From Paenibacillus sp. Marseille-Q4541 (GTDB lineage Bacteria > Bacillota > Bacilli > Paenibacillales > Paenibacillaceae), in contig NZ_JAGXCY010000009.1 in the NCBI RefSeq assembly GCF_018310695.1, positions 62,001 to 126,000 of the forward strand: a stretch of 64,000 nt of DNA, given 5' to 3'. Position numbers and translations under genes: made by a program. The notes under the pieces were generated by a model that saw only the letters and a program-made list of their open reading frames with translations, did not search any database and was not told where the DNA came from. Each line of letters opens with the position of its first letter. Position 1 is the stretch's first letter. This document shows positions 1 through 8,383 of the stretch, in pieces.

Positions 1-1163
1 ATTTTCAGATTCCCATGGACACTCGCCCGCAGCAATGCGCGTAGCTGCGTACGGAAGATATCCTGACGATCCAGACAAAGGCGAACCGCACGGAAGCCAA
101 GGAAAGGATTCATTTCTTTTGGAAGATCAAGATAAGGAAGTTCTTTATCGCCACCGATATCCAGTGTACGAACAACTACCGGTTTGCCTTCCATTTTCTC
201 AAGAACGGTTTTGTAAGCATTGTATTGTACATCCTCAGAAGGAAGTTTATCGCGTCCCATGTAAAGGAACTCTGTACGATACAAACCTACGCCTTCGCCA
301 CCGTTTTCAAGAACACCAGCTACATCATTAGGTGTACCAATGTTAGCAGCAAGTTCAACGTGAACTCCGTCAACTGTTACTGTTGGCTCGTCACGAAGTT
401 TTCTCCATTCAGCAACTTGTGCAGCGTAAGCGGTTTGTTTAGCTCTGTATTCTTCCACCACGGAATCTTCCGGGTTTACAAGAACTTGTCCATCCAATCC
501 ATCTACGATGATCAGATCTCCACTTTTAGCTTGAGCTAGAATTTCTTTCGTTCCCACAACTGCAGGAATTTCAAGCGATCTTGCCATAATAGCGGAGTGA
601 GAAGTACGTCCTCCAATGTTGGTTGCAAAACCGAGAACATATTTACGATTGAGTTGCGCTGTATCAGATGGAGTTAAGTCTTCTGCAAGAACAACCACTT
701 CTTCACTGATTTCAGCAGGATTTGTTACTTTCAGACCAAGCAAGTGACCAAGCACACGTTTGGTAACGTCACGCATATCAGCAGCACGTTCTTGAAGGTA
801 AGCACTCTTCATGTTCTCAAACATTTGAATAAACGTCGTAGCCGTTTCATCTAAAGCAAATTCAGCATTCACTTTTTCATCTGCAATTTTGGACTTTACT
901 GGCTCGATGAGTTCTGGGTCACTTAGGATAAGAAGATGAGATGCGAAAATTTCCGCTTTTTTCTCACCGAGTTCTTGTAATGTGCGTTCTTTGATTGCCT
1001 GGAGTTCGGCTTCGGATTTCTCCAAAGCCGCTTCCAGTTTTGCAATCTCTGCATCTACGTCGTTAATCGAGCGTTTCTCTACAGAGTAATCAGGGTGCTC
1101 CAAGATAAACGCTCGGGCAATGGCAATACCAGCCGAAGCAGCAATCCCGGAAACATTAGGCAT
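1..1163 (-). CDS. ptsI: PTS enzyme I (partial, C-terminus off window)
   Basis: Enzyme I moves phosphate from phosphoenolpyruvate to HPr in the cytoplasm, the first step for all PTS sugars. The visible part is the N-terminal 387 residues: the HPr-binding helical domain, the phosphohistidine domain with GGRTSHSA (phosphorylated His at about residue 189) and the beginning of the PEP-binding barrel ([10 protein letters not shown]). The start chosen is ATG at 1163 ([10 protein letters not shown]), overlapping the end of ptsH by 8 nt, which implies translational coupling. The remaining third lies beyond the left edge. It is the last visible gene of the ptsG-ptsH-ptsI operon. Confidence 0.97.
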   Translation of the reverse strand, partial: MPNVSGIAASAGIAIARAFILEHPDYSVEKRSINDVDAEIAKLEAALEKSEAELQAIKERTLQELGEKKAEIFASHLLILSDPELIEPVKSKIADEKVNAEFALDETATTFIQMFENMKSAYLQERAADMRDVTKRVLGHLLGLKVTNPAEISEEVVVLAEDLTPSDTAQLNRKYVLGFATNIGGRTSHSAIMARSLEIPAVVGTKEILAQAKSGDLIIVDGLDGQVLVNPEDSVVEEYRAKQTAYAAQVAEWRKLRDEPTVTVDGVHVELAANIGTPNDVAGVLENGGEGVGLYRTEFLYMGRDKLPSEDVQYNAYKTVLEKMEGKPVVVRTLDIGGDKELPYLDLPKEMNPFLGFRAVRLCLDRQDIFRTQLRALLRASVHGNLK

Positions 1164-1431
1164 TAACTTCGCCCAACCCTTCGTTAACCATTACATCAGT
1201 CAAAGCTTGAAGCGCTTCTGCTTCGCCTTCACCGTTAACGATGATGCTGATTTCATCACCTTTTTCAAGTCCAAGGGAAAGTACGCCCAGGATGGATTTC
1301 AAAGTTACTTTTTTACCTTTTGCTTCTGCGAAAGATTCTGCACCTTTGAATTTGTTAGCTGTGTTTACCAGTGCCGTTGCTGGGCGAGCGTGGATACCGT
1401 CTTCGTCTGTAATTCTGAATGATTGTTGCAT
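1156..1431 (-). CDS. ptsH: HPr phosphocarrier protein
   Basis: HPr carries phosphate from enzyme I to sugar-specific EIIA domains; in Firmicutes its serine-phosphorylated form is the CcpA corepressor. The 91-aa protein has the active-site GIHARPA motif (His14) and the regulatory serine in LKSILGV (Ser46), so both PTS transfer and HPr kinase control should work. The length is normal for the family. It sits between ptsG and ptsI and overlaps ptsI by 8 nt. The GTGGGATG upstream of its ATG is only a modest ribosome site. Confidence 0.98.
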   Translation of the reverse strand: MQQSFRITDEDGIHARPATALVNTANKFKGAESFAEAKGKKVTLKSILGVLSLGLEKGDEISIIVNGEGEAEALQALTDVMVNEGLGEVNA

Positions 1432-1472
1432 ATGTTTTCATCCCACTTTCTGTTTTTGTGTTTTGGATTTCA

Positions 1473-1495
1473 TATTAGTCATAAAATCACTAATA
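1473..1495. other. Intercistronic hairpin, ptsG-ptsH
   Basis: TATTAGT (1473-1479) and ACTAATA (1489-1495) form a perfect 7-bp inverted repeat in the 104-bp gap between ptsG and ptsH. There is no U-tract, so it is not a normal terminator. It could be an RNA processing or stability element that sets the ratio of ptsG to ptsHI message; that role is inference. Confidence 0.4.
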
Positions 1496-1535
1496 CATAT
1501 TACCTGTTTTTCAATGCTTACGAACCATAAAAATA

Positions 1536-3581
1536 TTACTTTATTGTGATAATTTTGTCTTCTCCAGCCTTTTGTACACCTGATTTTTCCAAAGTGACAA
1601 CAGCACCTTCTGGTAAATTGGAGAAAATTACCGGGGAAATGATGGATGGTGCATGTTGTTTCACATACTCGACATCCACTTCCATAATTGGTTGACCTGC
1701 AGATACAAGCTCGCCTTCTTCAACCAACACTTTGAATCCTTGCCCTTTGAGTTTTACAGTGTTAACCCCAATGTGAACAAGTACCTCTTTTCCACCGTCG
1801 GACATAATGCCGATTGCATGCTTACTTGGGAACACATTAAACACTTTACCGTTAACCGGGGAGTGGATCGTATTCTCATGTGGCAGGAAAGCAAAACCGT
1901 CGCCTGTCATTTTCTCAGAGAAAACAGGGTCTGGCACTTTCGTGATATCTAGAAGCTCACCGTTTGCCGGCATCACAATTTGCTCAGGAATAATGGATTC
2001 ACCAGACTCCCCTTGAGCTTGTTCTACTTCTGGTTGTGGTTCAACTTCTGGTGCCGCAGGTGTGCGACCATCCATAATGTCTTTCATTTGCGACTTGATC
2101 GTATCCGAACGTGTACCGAATATAGCCTGTACGTTATTCCCTACTTCAAGGACACCTGAAGCGCCTAAGTCTTTCAAACGATTCTTATCCACAGTCGATT
2201 TATCTTTAACTTCAATACGAAGTCTGGTGATACATGCATCCAGATGCTTAATATTATCGGAACCGCCAAATGCTTTCAAGATTTGGTGAGGCAATTCATC
2301 TTTTGTTCCCACATTTTTTGATCCAGTTTCAATAACTTTATCTTCACGGCCCGGTGTTTTGAGATTAAATTTCTGAATAACAAAACGGAAACCGAAGTAG
2401 TAAATAACCGCAAACACAAGCCCTACAACAATGACAAGGTACCACGGTGTACGGTTAGGAATCACCCCGAACAAGATAAAGTCAATCAAACCGCCCGAGA
2501 ACGTCATCCCGATTTTAACGCCGAGAATGTGCATTACCATAAAGGACAGACCAGCGAAAACCGCGTGAACTGCAAACAATAGTGGTGCAACAAACAAGAA
2601 AGAGAATTCAAGTGGTTCTGTAATCCCTGTGAGGAACGCCGTAAGCGCACCAGATACCATCAGGGAACCTACTACTTTTTTGTTCTCTGGTTTAGCTGTG
2701 TGATAAATGGCAAGTGCTGCTGCTGGTAGTCCGAACATCATGAACGGATATTTACCTGTAGTAAACGTACCCGCCGTGAATTCTACACCATCACGAAGCT
2801 GAGCCATGAATATGCGCTGATCACCACGAACAACTTCACCTGCTTTGTTTATATATTCCCCAAACTCAAACCAGAACGGTGAGTAGAAAATATGGTGAAG
2901 CCCGAACGGAATCAGAGAACGTTCAATGACACCAAAAATGAACGCTGCAAGCGTTTTGTTAGTATCAATCATACTTTGTGATATAAAGTTCATACCACTT
3001 TGAATTGGTGGCCATACAAGTGTTAGAAGCAAACCGATTAACAGAGCCATCGCTGCTGTAGCAATAGGTACAAACCGCTTACCTGCAAAGAACCCCAAGT
3101 ACGAAGGTAGTTCAATTTTGTAGAACCTATTGTACATGGACGCTGCCAAGATCCCGATGATAATACCACCGAATACCCCGGTCTGTAACGTAGGAATACC
3201 TAGAACGCTTGCATAGGCATAATCCTGTTGTGAAAGTACATAACTATTCACACCCATTACGGTTCCCATGGTTACGTTCATGATGAGATATCCAATAATG
3301 GCGGCGAGTCCGGCTACGCCATCTCCACCTGCTAGCCCTACCGCTACACCAACTGCAAACAGTAAGGAAAGATTATCAAATACAATTTGCCCTGAGTTCA
3401 TGAGAACGTTGGCAATGACCTGTACCCAATGTGCTTCAAGCACAGGAACATACTGCAAGAAGTCGGGATTTACAAATAAGTTACCAATCCCGAGAAGCAA
3501 ACCCGCAGCCGGTAATATTGCTACCGGAAGCATGACCGCTTTACCGACACGCTGCAACACGCCGAAAAGCTTTTTGAACAT
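1536..3581 (-). CDS. ptsG: Glucose PTS transporter EIICBA
   Basis: Membrane permease that imports glucose and phosphorylates it to glucose 6-phosphate. The single 681-aa chain has domain order C-B-A: a multi-helix EIIC domain (about 1-415), an EIIB domain with phosphorylatable Cys450 (LDACITRLR), a Pro/Glu-rich linker (about 510-530), then an EIIA domain with His588 and active His603 (VLVHIGVNT). The start is ATG 3581 ([10 protein letters not shown]), with AAGGAG 8 nt upstream; a longer reading from 3608 lacks a ribosome site. It heads ptsG-ptsH-ptsI, and its leader carries a GlcT RAT and terminator. Glucose specificity is inferred from that leader and the glcT neighbour. Confidence 0.96.
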   Translation of the reverse strand: MFKKLFGVLQRVGKAVMLPVAILPAAGLLLGIGNLFVNPDFLQYVPVLEAHWVQVIANVLMNSGQIVFDNLSLLFAVGVAVGLAGGDGVAGLAAIIGYLIMNVTMGTVMGVNSYVLSQQDYAYASVLGIPTLQTGVFGGIIIGILAASMYNRFYKIELPSYLGFFAGKRFVPIATAAMALLIGLLLTLVWPPIQSGMNFISQSMIDTNKTLAAFIFGVIERSLIPFGLHHIFYSPFWFEFGEYINKAGEVVRGDQRIFMAQLRDGVEFTAGTFTTGKYPFMMFGLPAAALAIYHTAKPENKKVVGSLMVSGALTAFLTGITEPLEFSFLFVAPLLFAVHAVFAGLSFMVMHILGVKIGMTFSGGLIDFILFGVIPNRTPWYLVIVVGLVFAVIYYFGFRFVIQKFNLKTPGREDKVIETGSKNVGTKDELPHQILKAFGGSDNIKHLDACITRLRIEVKDKSTVDKNRLKDLGASGVLEVGNNVQAIFGTRSDTIKSQMKDIMDGRTPAAPEVEPQPEVEQAQGESGESIIPEQIVMPANGELLDITKVPDPVFSEKMTGDGFAFLPHENTIHSPVNGKVFNVFPSKHAIGIMSDGGKEVLVHIGVNTVKLKGQGFKVLVEEGELVSAGQPIMEVDVEYVKQHAPSIISPVIFSNLPEGAVVTLEKSGVQKAGEDKIITIK

Positions 3582-3624
3582 GTTCGTCACTCCTTCAATA
3601 AGATGCACGTAGTGTTAACTGAAA

Positions 3625-3722
3625 ACGCAAAAAAGCACGAGTTAATAGAGTATGCTTGGTCAACCTCCGGGTTATCTTACCCAAAATTGGTCTGCATCAA
3701 TCATACTTTTCTCAACTCATGC
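3625..3722 (-). terminator. Conditional terminator in ptsG leader
   Basis: On the minus strand GCATGAGTT (3714-3722) can pair with AACTCGTGC (3635-3643), extended by GTATG/CATAC, and a T6 run follows directly. The 5' arm shares bases with the RAT hairpin, so the two folds exclude each other. This is the arrangement expected for GlcT-controlled antitermination. Confidence 0.85.
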
Positions 3723-3743
3723 CTGATCGTATCAGTAACACGT
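3715..3743 (-). promoter_or_regulatory. RAT antiterminator target for GlcT
   Basis: The minus-strand segment beginning ACGTGTTACTGATACG and ending GATCAGGCATGAGT matches, from memory, the ribonucleic antiterminator of Bacillales ptsG leaders (GTTACTGAT...ATCAGGC stem-loop). It overlaps the 5' arm of the following terminator. Known mechanism: unphosphorylated GlcT binds the RAT when glucose is present and prevents termination. Confidence 0.85.
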
Positions 3744-3779
3744 TGTAAGTATTAAGTTGTAGAACTTGTTAAGGACTAC

Positions 3780-3808
3780 ATAATAGCACCATCTAAAAAA
3801 GAGTGCAA
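3780..3808 (-). promoter_or_regulatory. ptsG promoter (sigma-A type)
   Basis: TTGCAC (3803-3808), a 17-bp spacer and TATTAT (3780-3785) on the minus strand. Transcription would begin about 30 nt before the RAT, as the antitermination model requires. Confidence 0.75.
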
Positions 3809-3828
3809 GCCTTTTCAACACAAAAATT

Positions 3829-4683
3829 TTAATTTTGTGTTTCCTGTTCTTTTTTCTGTGATAATCGCTGTAAGTGTAATGTTAAATAGCTGACTTCTGC
3901 AGCATAAACCGGATGTTTCATCCTTTTTTCCATAATTTTGGTAAGTGTCCATGAAAGTGAATACATCTCAGGATACTCTTGACTCAGTAATAAATCGAGT
4001 TTTTGAACCTCAGCCACTTCTTCTCCACGCTTAATTCGTTCAATTGCAAACCTCAGGTGAGTGACGAGCCTGGAATAATCTAAAGAAAGACGAGGAATTT
4101 GATACTCCAACTTTTCTTCCACCACAGCAACAAGATCTGCAATCAATTTGGAATGTTCCTGTACTTCTGTAATATTCTGATTCGTCATTGCACTGTAAAT
4201 ATGGAGGGCTACAAATCCGACTTCTTCCTGTCCGAGATCAACACCAAGCCGTTCCTTAATTAAATCGATGGCATATGCTGCAAATCGATATTCCATCGGA
4301 TAAATTTCCTTGGTTTCATACAGAAATGGATTGTGCAGTATAATGCCTTGCTCCATTCGTTTGATCGCAAATGCAATGTGATCGGTTAGAGCGATATGAA
4401 TATGTTCATTTAACTGAACGTTGCTCTGGCTTGTTATATATAAAATGATGTCGTTAATGGTTTCTATCAGTTTCTCACTGACCCTCGGAACGAGCTGTTT
4501 GTATTGTTCTTGCTCTTCCTGACTAGTCAAAATGAACATTTTTTCTACTGTTTGCAGTGGAATGCTATCGCCAGACTTACGATGAAAACCAATCCCCTTA
4601 CCGATAACAACAACTTCCTGATGTTCGGGGTTTGTCGCAATGATGACGTTGTTATTTAGTACTTTCGCTACTTTCAGGTTCAC
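3829..4683 (-). CDS. glcT: Transcription antiterminator GlcT (BglG family)
   Basis: RNA-binding antiterminator that controls ptsG. The order is an N-terminal RNA-binding domain (KVAKVLNNNVIIA, first 60 residues) followed by two PTS-regulated domains (PRD1 about 65-170, PRD2 about 170-280) containing conserved histidines that EIIGlc and HPr phosphorylate. The chosen start is GTG 4683, with AGAGGTG 5 nt upstream. This gives 284 aa and places the RNA-binding domain at the very N-terminus; the longer ATG at 4746 adds 21 unconserved residues. It lies directly upstream of its target, the ptsG leader, on the same strand. Confidence 0.95.
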   Translation of the reverse strand: MNLKVAKVLNNNVIIATNPEHQEVVVIGKGIGFHRKSGDSIPLQTVEKMFILTSQEEQEQYKQLVPRVSEKLIETINDIILYITSQSNVQLNEHIHIALTDHIAFAIKRMEQGIILHNPFLYETKEIYPMEYRFAAYAIDLIKERLGVDLGQEEVGFVALHIYSAMTNQNITEVQEHSKLIADLVAVVEEKLEYQIPRLSLDYSRLVTHLRFAIERIKRGEEVAEVQKLDLLLSQEYPEMYSLSWTLTKIMEKRMKHPVYAAEVSYLTLHLQRLSQKKEQETQN

Positions 4684-4753
4684 TTTTGCACCTCTTTTAG
4701 CCCCATAATTCTTGTAACATCCACGCAGTAAATAATGATAAGGCATCCTGCTA

Positions 4754-4782
4754 AAAGTAACAAATTATGAGGCTGAGGTCAA
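4754..4782 (-). promoter_or_regulatory. Candidate glcT promoter
   Basis: TTGACC (4777-4782), 17-bp spacer and TACTTT (4754-4759) lie between the flotillin stop and the glcT start. The -35 is good and the -10 mediocre, consistent with low constitutive expression of a regulator. Confidence 0.5.
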
Positions 4783-4808
4783 CTTCCTTATTCACATACG
4801 CTTTTTTT

Positions 4809-6329
4809 TTATGCAGGGTCTTTGGTCACTGCAACTTCAGCAGGAATGTTCATATGTTCGATCGCTGCTGGCTCATCTTTAATAACCTTTTTCGTAAACC
4901 CTTGGATGAGCTGCTCTACGTCTATGCCTGATACGCTTTTCAGCATTTCCGGTGCAGTCGCCATCAGTTCAGTTACATAATTACTTACCCGTGCTGCTCC
5001 CTCACCCTTACCTGTGTCAACTACGGTAAGTTTATCTATAGAGGATATCGGCTCTGCTATCTTACCTGCAAGTTCAGGCAGCATTTTGACAATGATATCG
5101 AGTACAGCCGCTTCGCCAAACTTTTGGAAAGCTTCTGCCAGTTTTTCCTTGGCTTGGGCTTCTGCCAAACCGCGGAGACGAATAACTTCCGCATCGGCTG
5201 TACCTTTTGCCAGTTCTGCGTCTGCCATCGCTTGACCTTCAAGTCTTTTCTGTTCCGAAGTCGCTTTTGCTTGTGTTTCAATAGAGTACTGGACTGCATC
5301 TGCTTCGCGCATTTTTTTAGCTTTATCCGCTTCTGCAGCCTGCTCAACCGCATAACGATCGGCTTCTGCCTTTTTCTTCACTTCTGCATCATATTGTTTC
5401 TCACGAACAGTAATCTCTTTCTCCTGCAAGTCGATTTCGCGTTCTTTCCGTACAAGCTCTACTTTCATTTGCTCTTCAACCATCGTTTGTTTAGCACGTG
5501 CTTCTTGGATGTGGTATGCCTGATCCGCTTCTGCTTTTGCTGTATCTTGATCTTTCTTAAAGGAAGCGACTTTCAATTCTTTTTCCTTCGCAGCCTCTGC
5601 AATGTTCGTGTCTCGAAGAAGCTCAGCTTTTTGCCCTTGCTCTTCTGCATTCGCTTTTTGAATTCTTGCATCACGTACCGCTTCAGCTTCAGCAATTTCG
5701 GCATCTCGCTTCACCATAGCAATACGAGGTTTACCGAGTGCATCCAAATATCCATGTTTGTCACGTACATCCTTAATCGTGAAGGATACGATGGTCAGAC
5801 CCATCTTTTTGAGATCCCTAGCCGCTACACCCTGTACTTCCTGTGCAAACCGATCACGGTTACGGTACACTTCTTCCACCGTCATTGAACCTAGGATCGC
5901 ACGTAGATGGCCTTCGAGCACTTCCTGGGCTTCTCCTCTCAATGCTTCTACCGGCTTCCCGATAAATTGTTCTGCTGCGGTAGCCACGTCTTCTACTGAA
6001 CTACCTACTTTAATAATCGCTACTCCATCGGCAATAACAGGAACACCCTGCTCTGTATATACTTCTGGAGTAGTCACATCAAGTTTGTGAGATAAGAGAG
6101 AAATAAATTCGGATTGCTGGAATACAGGCCATATGAACGTACCGCCGCCGCGGACAATTTTTATTTTACGCCCAGTATCATCATCTGAAATATTTTTGTT
6201 CCCTAAAAAGGAACCTGTTACGATCATGGCCTCATCCGGCCCCACCGTTTTGTACCTCGCCCAAAAAGCAATACCTAAAACAAGAATCACACCTACAACA
6301 ATCACAGGAATCAAAAACACATCTGGCAT
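4809..6329 (-). CDS. floT: Flotillin (FloT/YuaG type)
   Basis: Membrane scaffold protein that organises functional microdomains. The 506-aa chain starts with a hydrophobic membrane hairpin (about 3-25), then an SPFH/PHB domain (to about 200), then a long Glu/Ala/Lys-rich coiled coil (about 200-400) and a C-terminal oligomerisation region. The start is ATG 6329 (MPDVFLIPV), 8 nt after AAGGAG; the upstream ATG at 6335 is only 2 nt from it. It is 28 bp downstream of an NfeD-type gene, the same pair as yuaF-floT in Bacillus, and the pair shares a sigma-W-type promoter. Confidence 0.95.
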   Translation of the reverse strand: MPDVFLIPVIVVGVILVLGIAFWARYKTVGPDEAMIVTGSFLGNKNISDDDTGRKIKIVRGGGTFIWPVFQQSEFISLLSHKLDVTTPEVYTEQGVPVIADGVAIIKVGSSVEDVATAAEQFIGKPVEALRGEAQEVLEGHLRAILGSMTVEEVYRNRDRFAQEVQGVAARDLKKMGLTIVSFTIKDVRDKHGYLDALGKPRIAMVKRDAEIAEAEAVRDARIQKANAEEQGQKAELLRDTNIAEAAKEKELKVASFKKDQDTAKAEADQAYHIQEARAKQTMVEEQMKVELVRKEREIDLQEKEITVREKQYDAEVKKKAEADRYAVEQAAEADKAKKMREADAVQYSIETQAKATSEQKRLEGQAMADAELAKGTADAEVIRLRGLAEAQAKEKLAEAFQKFGEAAVLDIIVKMLPELAGKIAEPISSIDKLTVVDTGKGEGAARVSNYVTELMATAPEMLKSVSGIDVEQLIQGFTKKVIKDEPAAIEHMNIPAEVAVTKDPA

Positions 6330-6357
6330 TCTCATCTCTCCTTATCAAGTATAAAAT

Positions 6358-6876
6358 TTAATAATCAAGTTCGGCCACATGGACTACTCCATCAGCCACT
6401 TCGACGACAACGACTTGGGTTCCGGCTAGAATGGGTTTGGCTTCAAAACTCATAGCGGTATGTATCGTGTTTCCGCTCACAAGCTTTATCATAACTTCTC
6501 CATATCCTTTCGCTGGAACAGGAATCGTAATTTCACCCATCTTGCCCGTCAGCTCTTTCATCGAAAAGCCAGTGGACACCTCACTGTTTCGTGCAGGTCT
6601 AATATAAGCAAAAAAGACTAGTACCCCACCAAGCAATCCAATTAGCAAAGAAAGAAGCACATGTTGCGCGGTTCCTAACTCCGTATATCTGAATAACAAA
6701 ATTCCGGCTCCTCCAAATACCGTGACCATGCTCGCCAAGACCGTTGTATTCAAAAAATCAAAACCCGGTAATTCAGCAGCGCCTTCCAGCAACCCATCAA
6801 GCAAATCACCAAACAGGACTCCGATTACAGCAAATAATGCTCCCCCAATCAGACAAGACCAGTATAAAGTTTCCAT
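6358..6876 (-). CDS. yuaF: NfeD-like membrane protein (YuaF type)
   Basis: Partner of flotillin in membrane microdomains. The 172-aa protein has three or four N-terminal membrane segments (about 5-85) and a C-terminal OB-fold of the NfeD family (about 105-172, with GEITIPVPAKGYGEVMIK region). ATG 6876 (METLYWSCL) follows GAGGGGGTGG; the longer reading from 6924 would start inside the leader. Its length is close to Bacillus YuaF. It is the first gene of the two-gene unit with floT. Confidence 0.92.
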   Translation of the reverse strand: METLYWSCLIGGALFAVIGVLFGDLLDGLLEGAAELPGFDFLNTTVLASMVTVFGGAGILLFRYTELGTAQHVLLSLLIGLLGGVLVFFAYIRPARNSEVSTGFSMKELTGKMGEITIPVPAKGYGEVMIKLVSGNTIHTAMSFEAKPILAGTQVVVVEVADGVVHVAELDY

Positions 6877-6914
6877 GTTCCACCCCCTCTCGTCTTTATG
6901 TACATGTAAATTAA

Positions 6915-6940
6915 TACGTATCAATTAGGAAAATGTTTCA
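6915..6940 (-). promoter_or_regulatory. Sigma-W-type ECF promoter of nfeD-floT
   Basis: TGAAAC (6935-6940), exactly 16 bp, then CGTA (6915-6918) on the minus strand. This equals the Bacillus sigma-W consensus (TGAAAC-N16-CGTA) that drives yuaF-floT there, and it sits 38 bp upstream of the nfeD start. Confidence 0.88.
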
Positions 6941-6969
6941 ATAATTTCAAATCACCAGGGAAGCTAATA

Positions 6970-7009
6970 AAAAAGCCCTTTGCAGAGTAAACACCTGCAA
7001 AGGGCTTTT
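6970..7009 (-). terminator. Terminator of alcohol dehydrogenase gene
   Basis: The arms AAAAGCCCTTTGCAG and CTGCAAAGGGCTTTT form a near-perfect hairpin followed by a T-run on the minus strand, just after the adh stop. Confidence 0.9.
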
Positions 7010-7035
7010 GGTTAGGGATACTTTAAATTTTACGA

Positions 7036-8199
7036 TTATAGCGAAGCTTTGTAGATAGCCACAACATCTTCACGTTGCAATTTATTAAAGTTACCGAACG
7101 GTCCGAACACCATTGCTTTATCAGCCATAGCTTCGATTTGACTCTCATCAATATCATAATCTGCTAAGCGGCTTGGTGCGCCGATCGAAGTCCAGAATGT
7201 ACGAAGGGCTTCAATTCCTTCAATTGCAATTTGTTCATCGCTTTTACCTTCTGGATTCACGTCAAACACATTGATAGCTAGTCGCTTGAAACGAGCAACA
7301 TCCACATGAAGGTTATGTTTCATCCAGTTCGGGAACAAGATTGCAAGTCCTCCGCCATGAGGGATATCATATACGGCAGAAACGGCATGCTCAATGTTAT
7401 GAGTCGCCCAGTCACCTGCAAGCCCCATACTCACCATGTTGTTTAGTGCCATTGTACCGCAGTATAGAATCGTTTCACGTAACTCATAATTTTCAAGATC
7501 ATTAATGAGTTTTGGTGCAGCTTCCATGACCGTACGAAGTAGTGTCTCACAGAATCCAAGTTGAACCGGTGTGTTCGGATCTAGGTGGAAATAATGCTCA
7601 AGCACATGAGACATCATATCAACCATTCCATATACCGTTTGATCTTGTGGTACGGAGAACGTATGAACTGGATCAAGAATAGAGAATACCGGAGATACTA
7701 AAGGACTCCCCCATCCCAATTTTTCTTGCGTGTCCTGATTCGTGATTACCGAACCACTGTTCATTTCTGAACCTGTTGCTGCCATAGTTAGCACGGTTGC
7801 CAGTGGTAAAGCAGCCTGTGGTTGCGCTTTTCGAGTAGCGAAATCCCACATGTCTCCATCATATTTAGCACCTGCAGCGATTGCTTTAGCACAGTCGATG
7901 ACACTGCCTCCCCCTACAGCGAGGATCAATTCAATCCCTTTTGTTTTGCAAAGGTCTGCACCTTTATGTACGGTGGATAAACGTGGGTTGGGTTCAACAC
8001 CAGCCAATTCGTGCACTTCTGCACTAATTTCGTTCAGCAGAGAAATCACTTGATCGTAAAGGCCATTGCGTTTAATGCTGCCTCCGCCATACACAAGCAG
8101 AACCTTTTTACCGTATTTCGGCACCTCTGTTTTTAATGCTGCAAGCTGACCTTTTCCGAAAATCAGACGGGTCGGATTATAAAATTGAAATGATCTCAT
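7036..8199 (-). CDS. yugJ: Iron-dependent alcohol (butanol) dehydrogenase, YugJ-like
   Basis: Reduces aldehydes to alcohols with NAD(P)H in the cytoplasm. The 387-aa protein starts [17 protein letters not shown] and has the nucleotide site VGGGSVIDC, the metal-binding residues of group III alcohol dehydrogenases ([28 protein letters not shown]) and full length. The start is ATG 8199, with GGAGG 11 nt upstream; a reading from 8295 would add 32 residues covering the promoter. It is monocistronic, with its own promoter and terminator. The physiological substrate cannot be read from sequence. Confidence 0.93.
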   Translation of the reverse strand: MRSFQFYNPTRLIFGKGQLAALKTEVPKYGKKVLLVYGGGSIKRNGLYDQVISLLNEISAEVHELAGVEPNPRLSTVHKGADLCKTKGIELILAVGGGSVIDCAKAIAAGAKYDGDMWDFATRKAQPQAALPLATVLTMAATGSEMNSGSVITNQDTQEKLGWGSPLVSPVFSILDPVHTFSVPQDQTVYGMVDMMSHVLEHYFHLDPNTPVQLGFCETLLRTVMEAAPKLINDLENYELRETILYCGTMALNNMVSMGLAGDWATHNIEHAVSAVYDIPHGGGLAILFPNWMKHNLHVDVARFKRLAINVFDVNPEGKSDEQIAIEGIEALRTFWTSIGAPSRLADYDIDESQIEAMADKAMVFGPFGNFNKLQREDVVAIYKASL

Positions 8200-8259
8200 C
8201 TTGAGAATCGCCTCCAAATAGTTTAGAAGAATAGCGTCTAAATCAAAAGACGCCTTCCC

Positions 8260-8288
8260 ATTATAAATCTTGAAGAGTAGTAAAACAA
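8260..8288 (-). promoter_or_regulatory. Alcohol dehydrogenase promoter
   Basis: TTGTTT (8283-8288), 17-bp spacer, perfect TATAAT (8260-8265). The transcribed leader contains a small hairpin, GCGTCT...AGACGC, before the ribosome site. A GTGAAAT half-site just upstream of the -35 recalls one arm of a Rex box, but the other arm is missing. Confidence 0.65.
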
Positions 8289-8344
8289 ATTTCACGAACT
8301 AACTAAAATAATGTGAGGAATATAAATGCAATCCATATAGTAAG

Positions 8345-8373
8345 AAAAAAACATACCCTCTTCCGAGGGCATG
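8345..8373 (-). terminator. gal operon terminator
   Basis: Minus-strand CATGCCCTC-GGAA-GAGGGTATG followed by T7, a few bases after the galT stop. Confidence 0.92.
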
Positions 8374-8383
8374 CTTACTTTTG

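Noticed and set aside
5124-5888. 254-codon plus-strand frame antisense to the flotillin gene
   Set aside because: It is rich in Phe, Cys and Leu because it mirrors the Glu/Ala/Lys-rich coiled coil codons; there is no ribosome site and flotillin is certain.
8266-8310. Rex operator at the alcohol dehydrogenase promoter
   Set aside because: Only a GTGAAAT half-site is present; the second half does not match.
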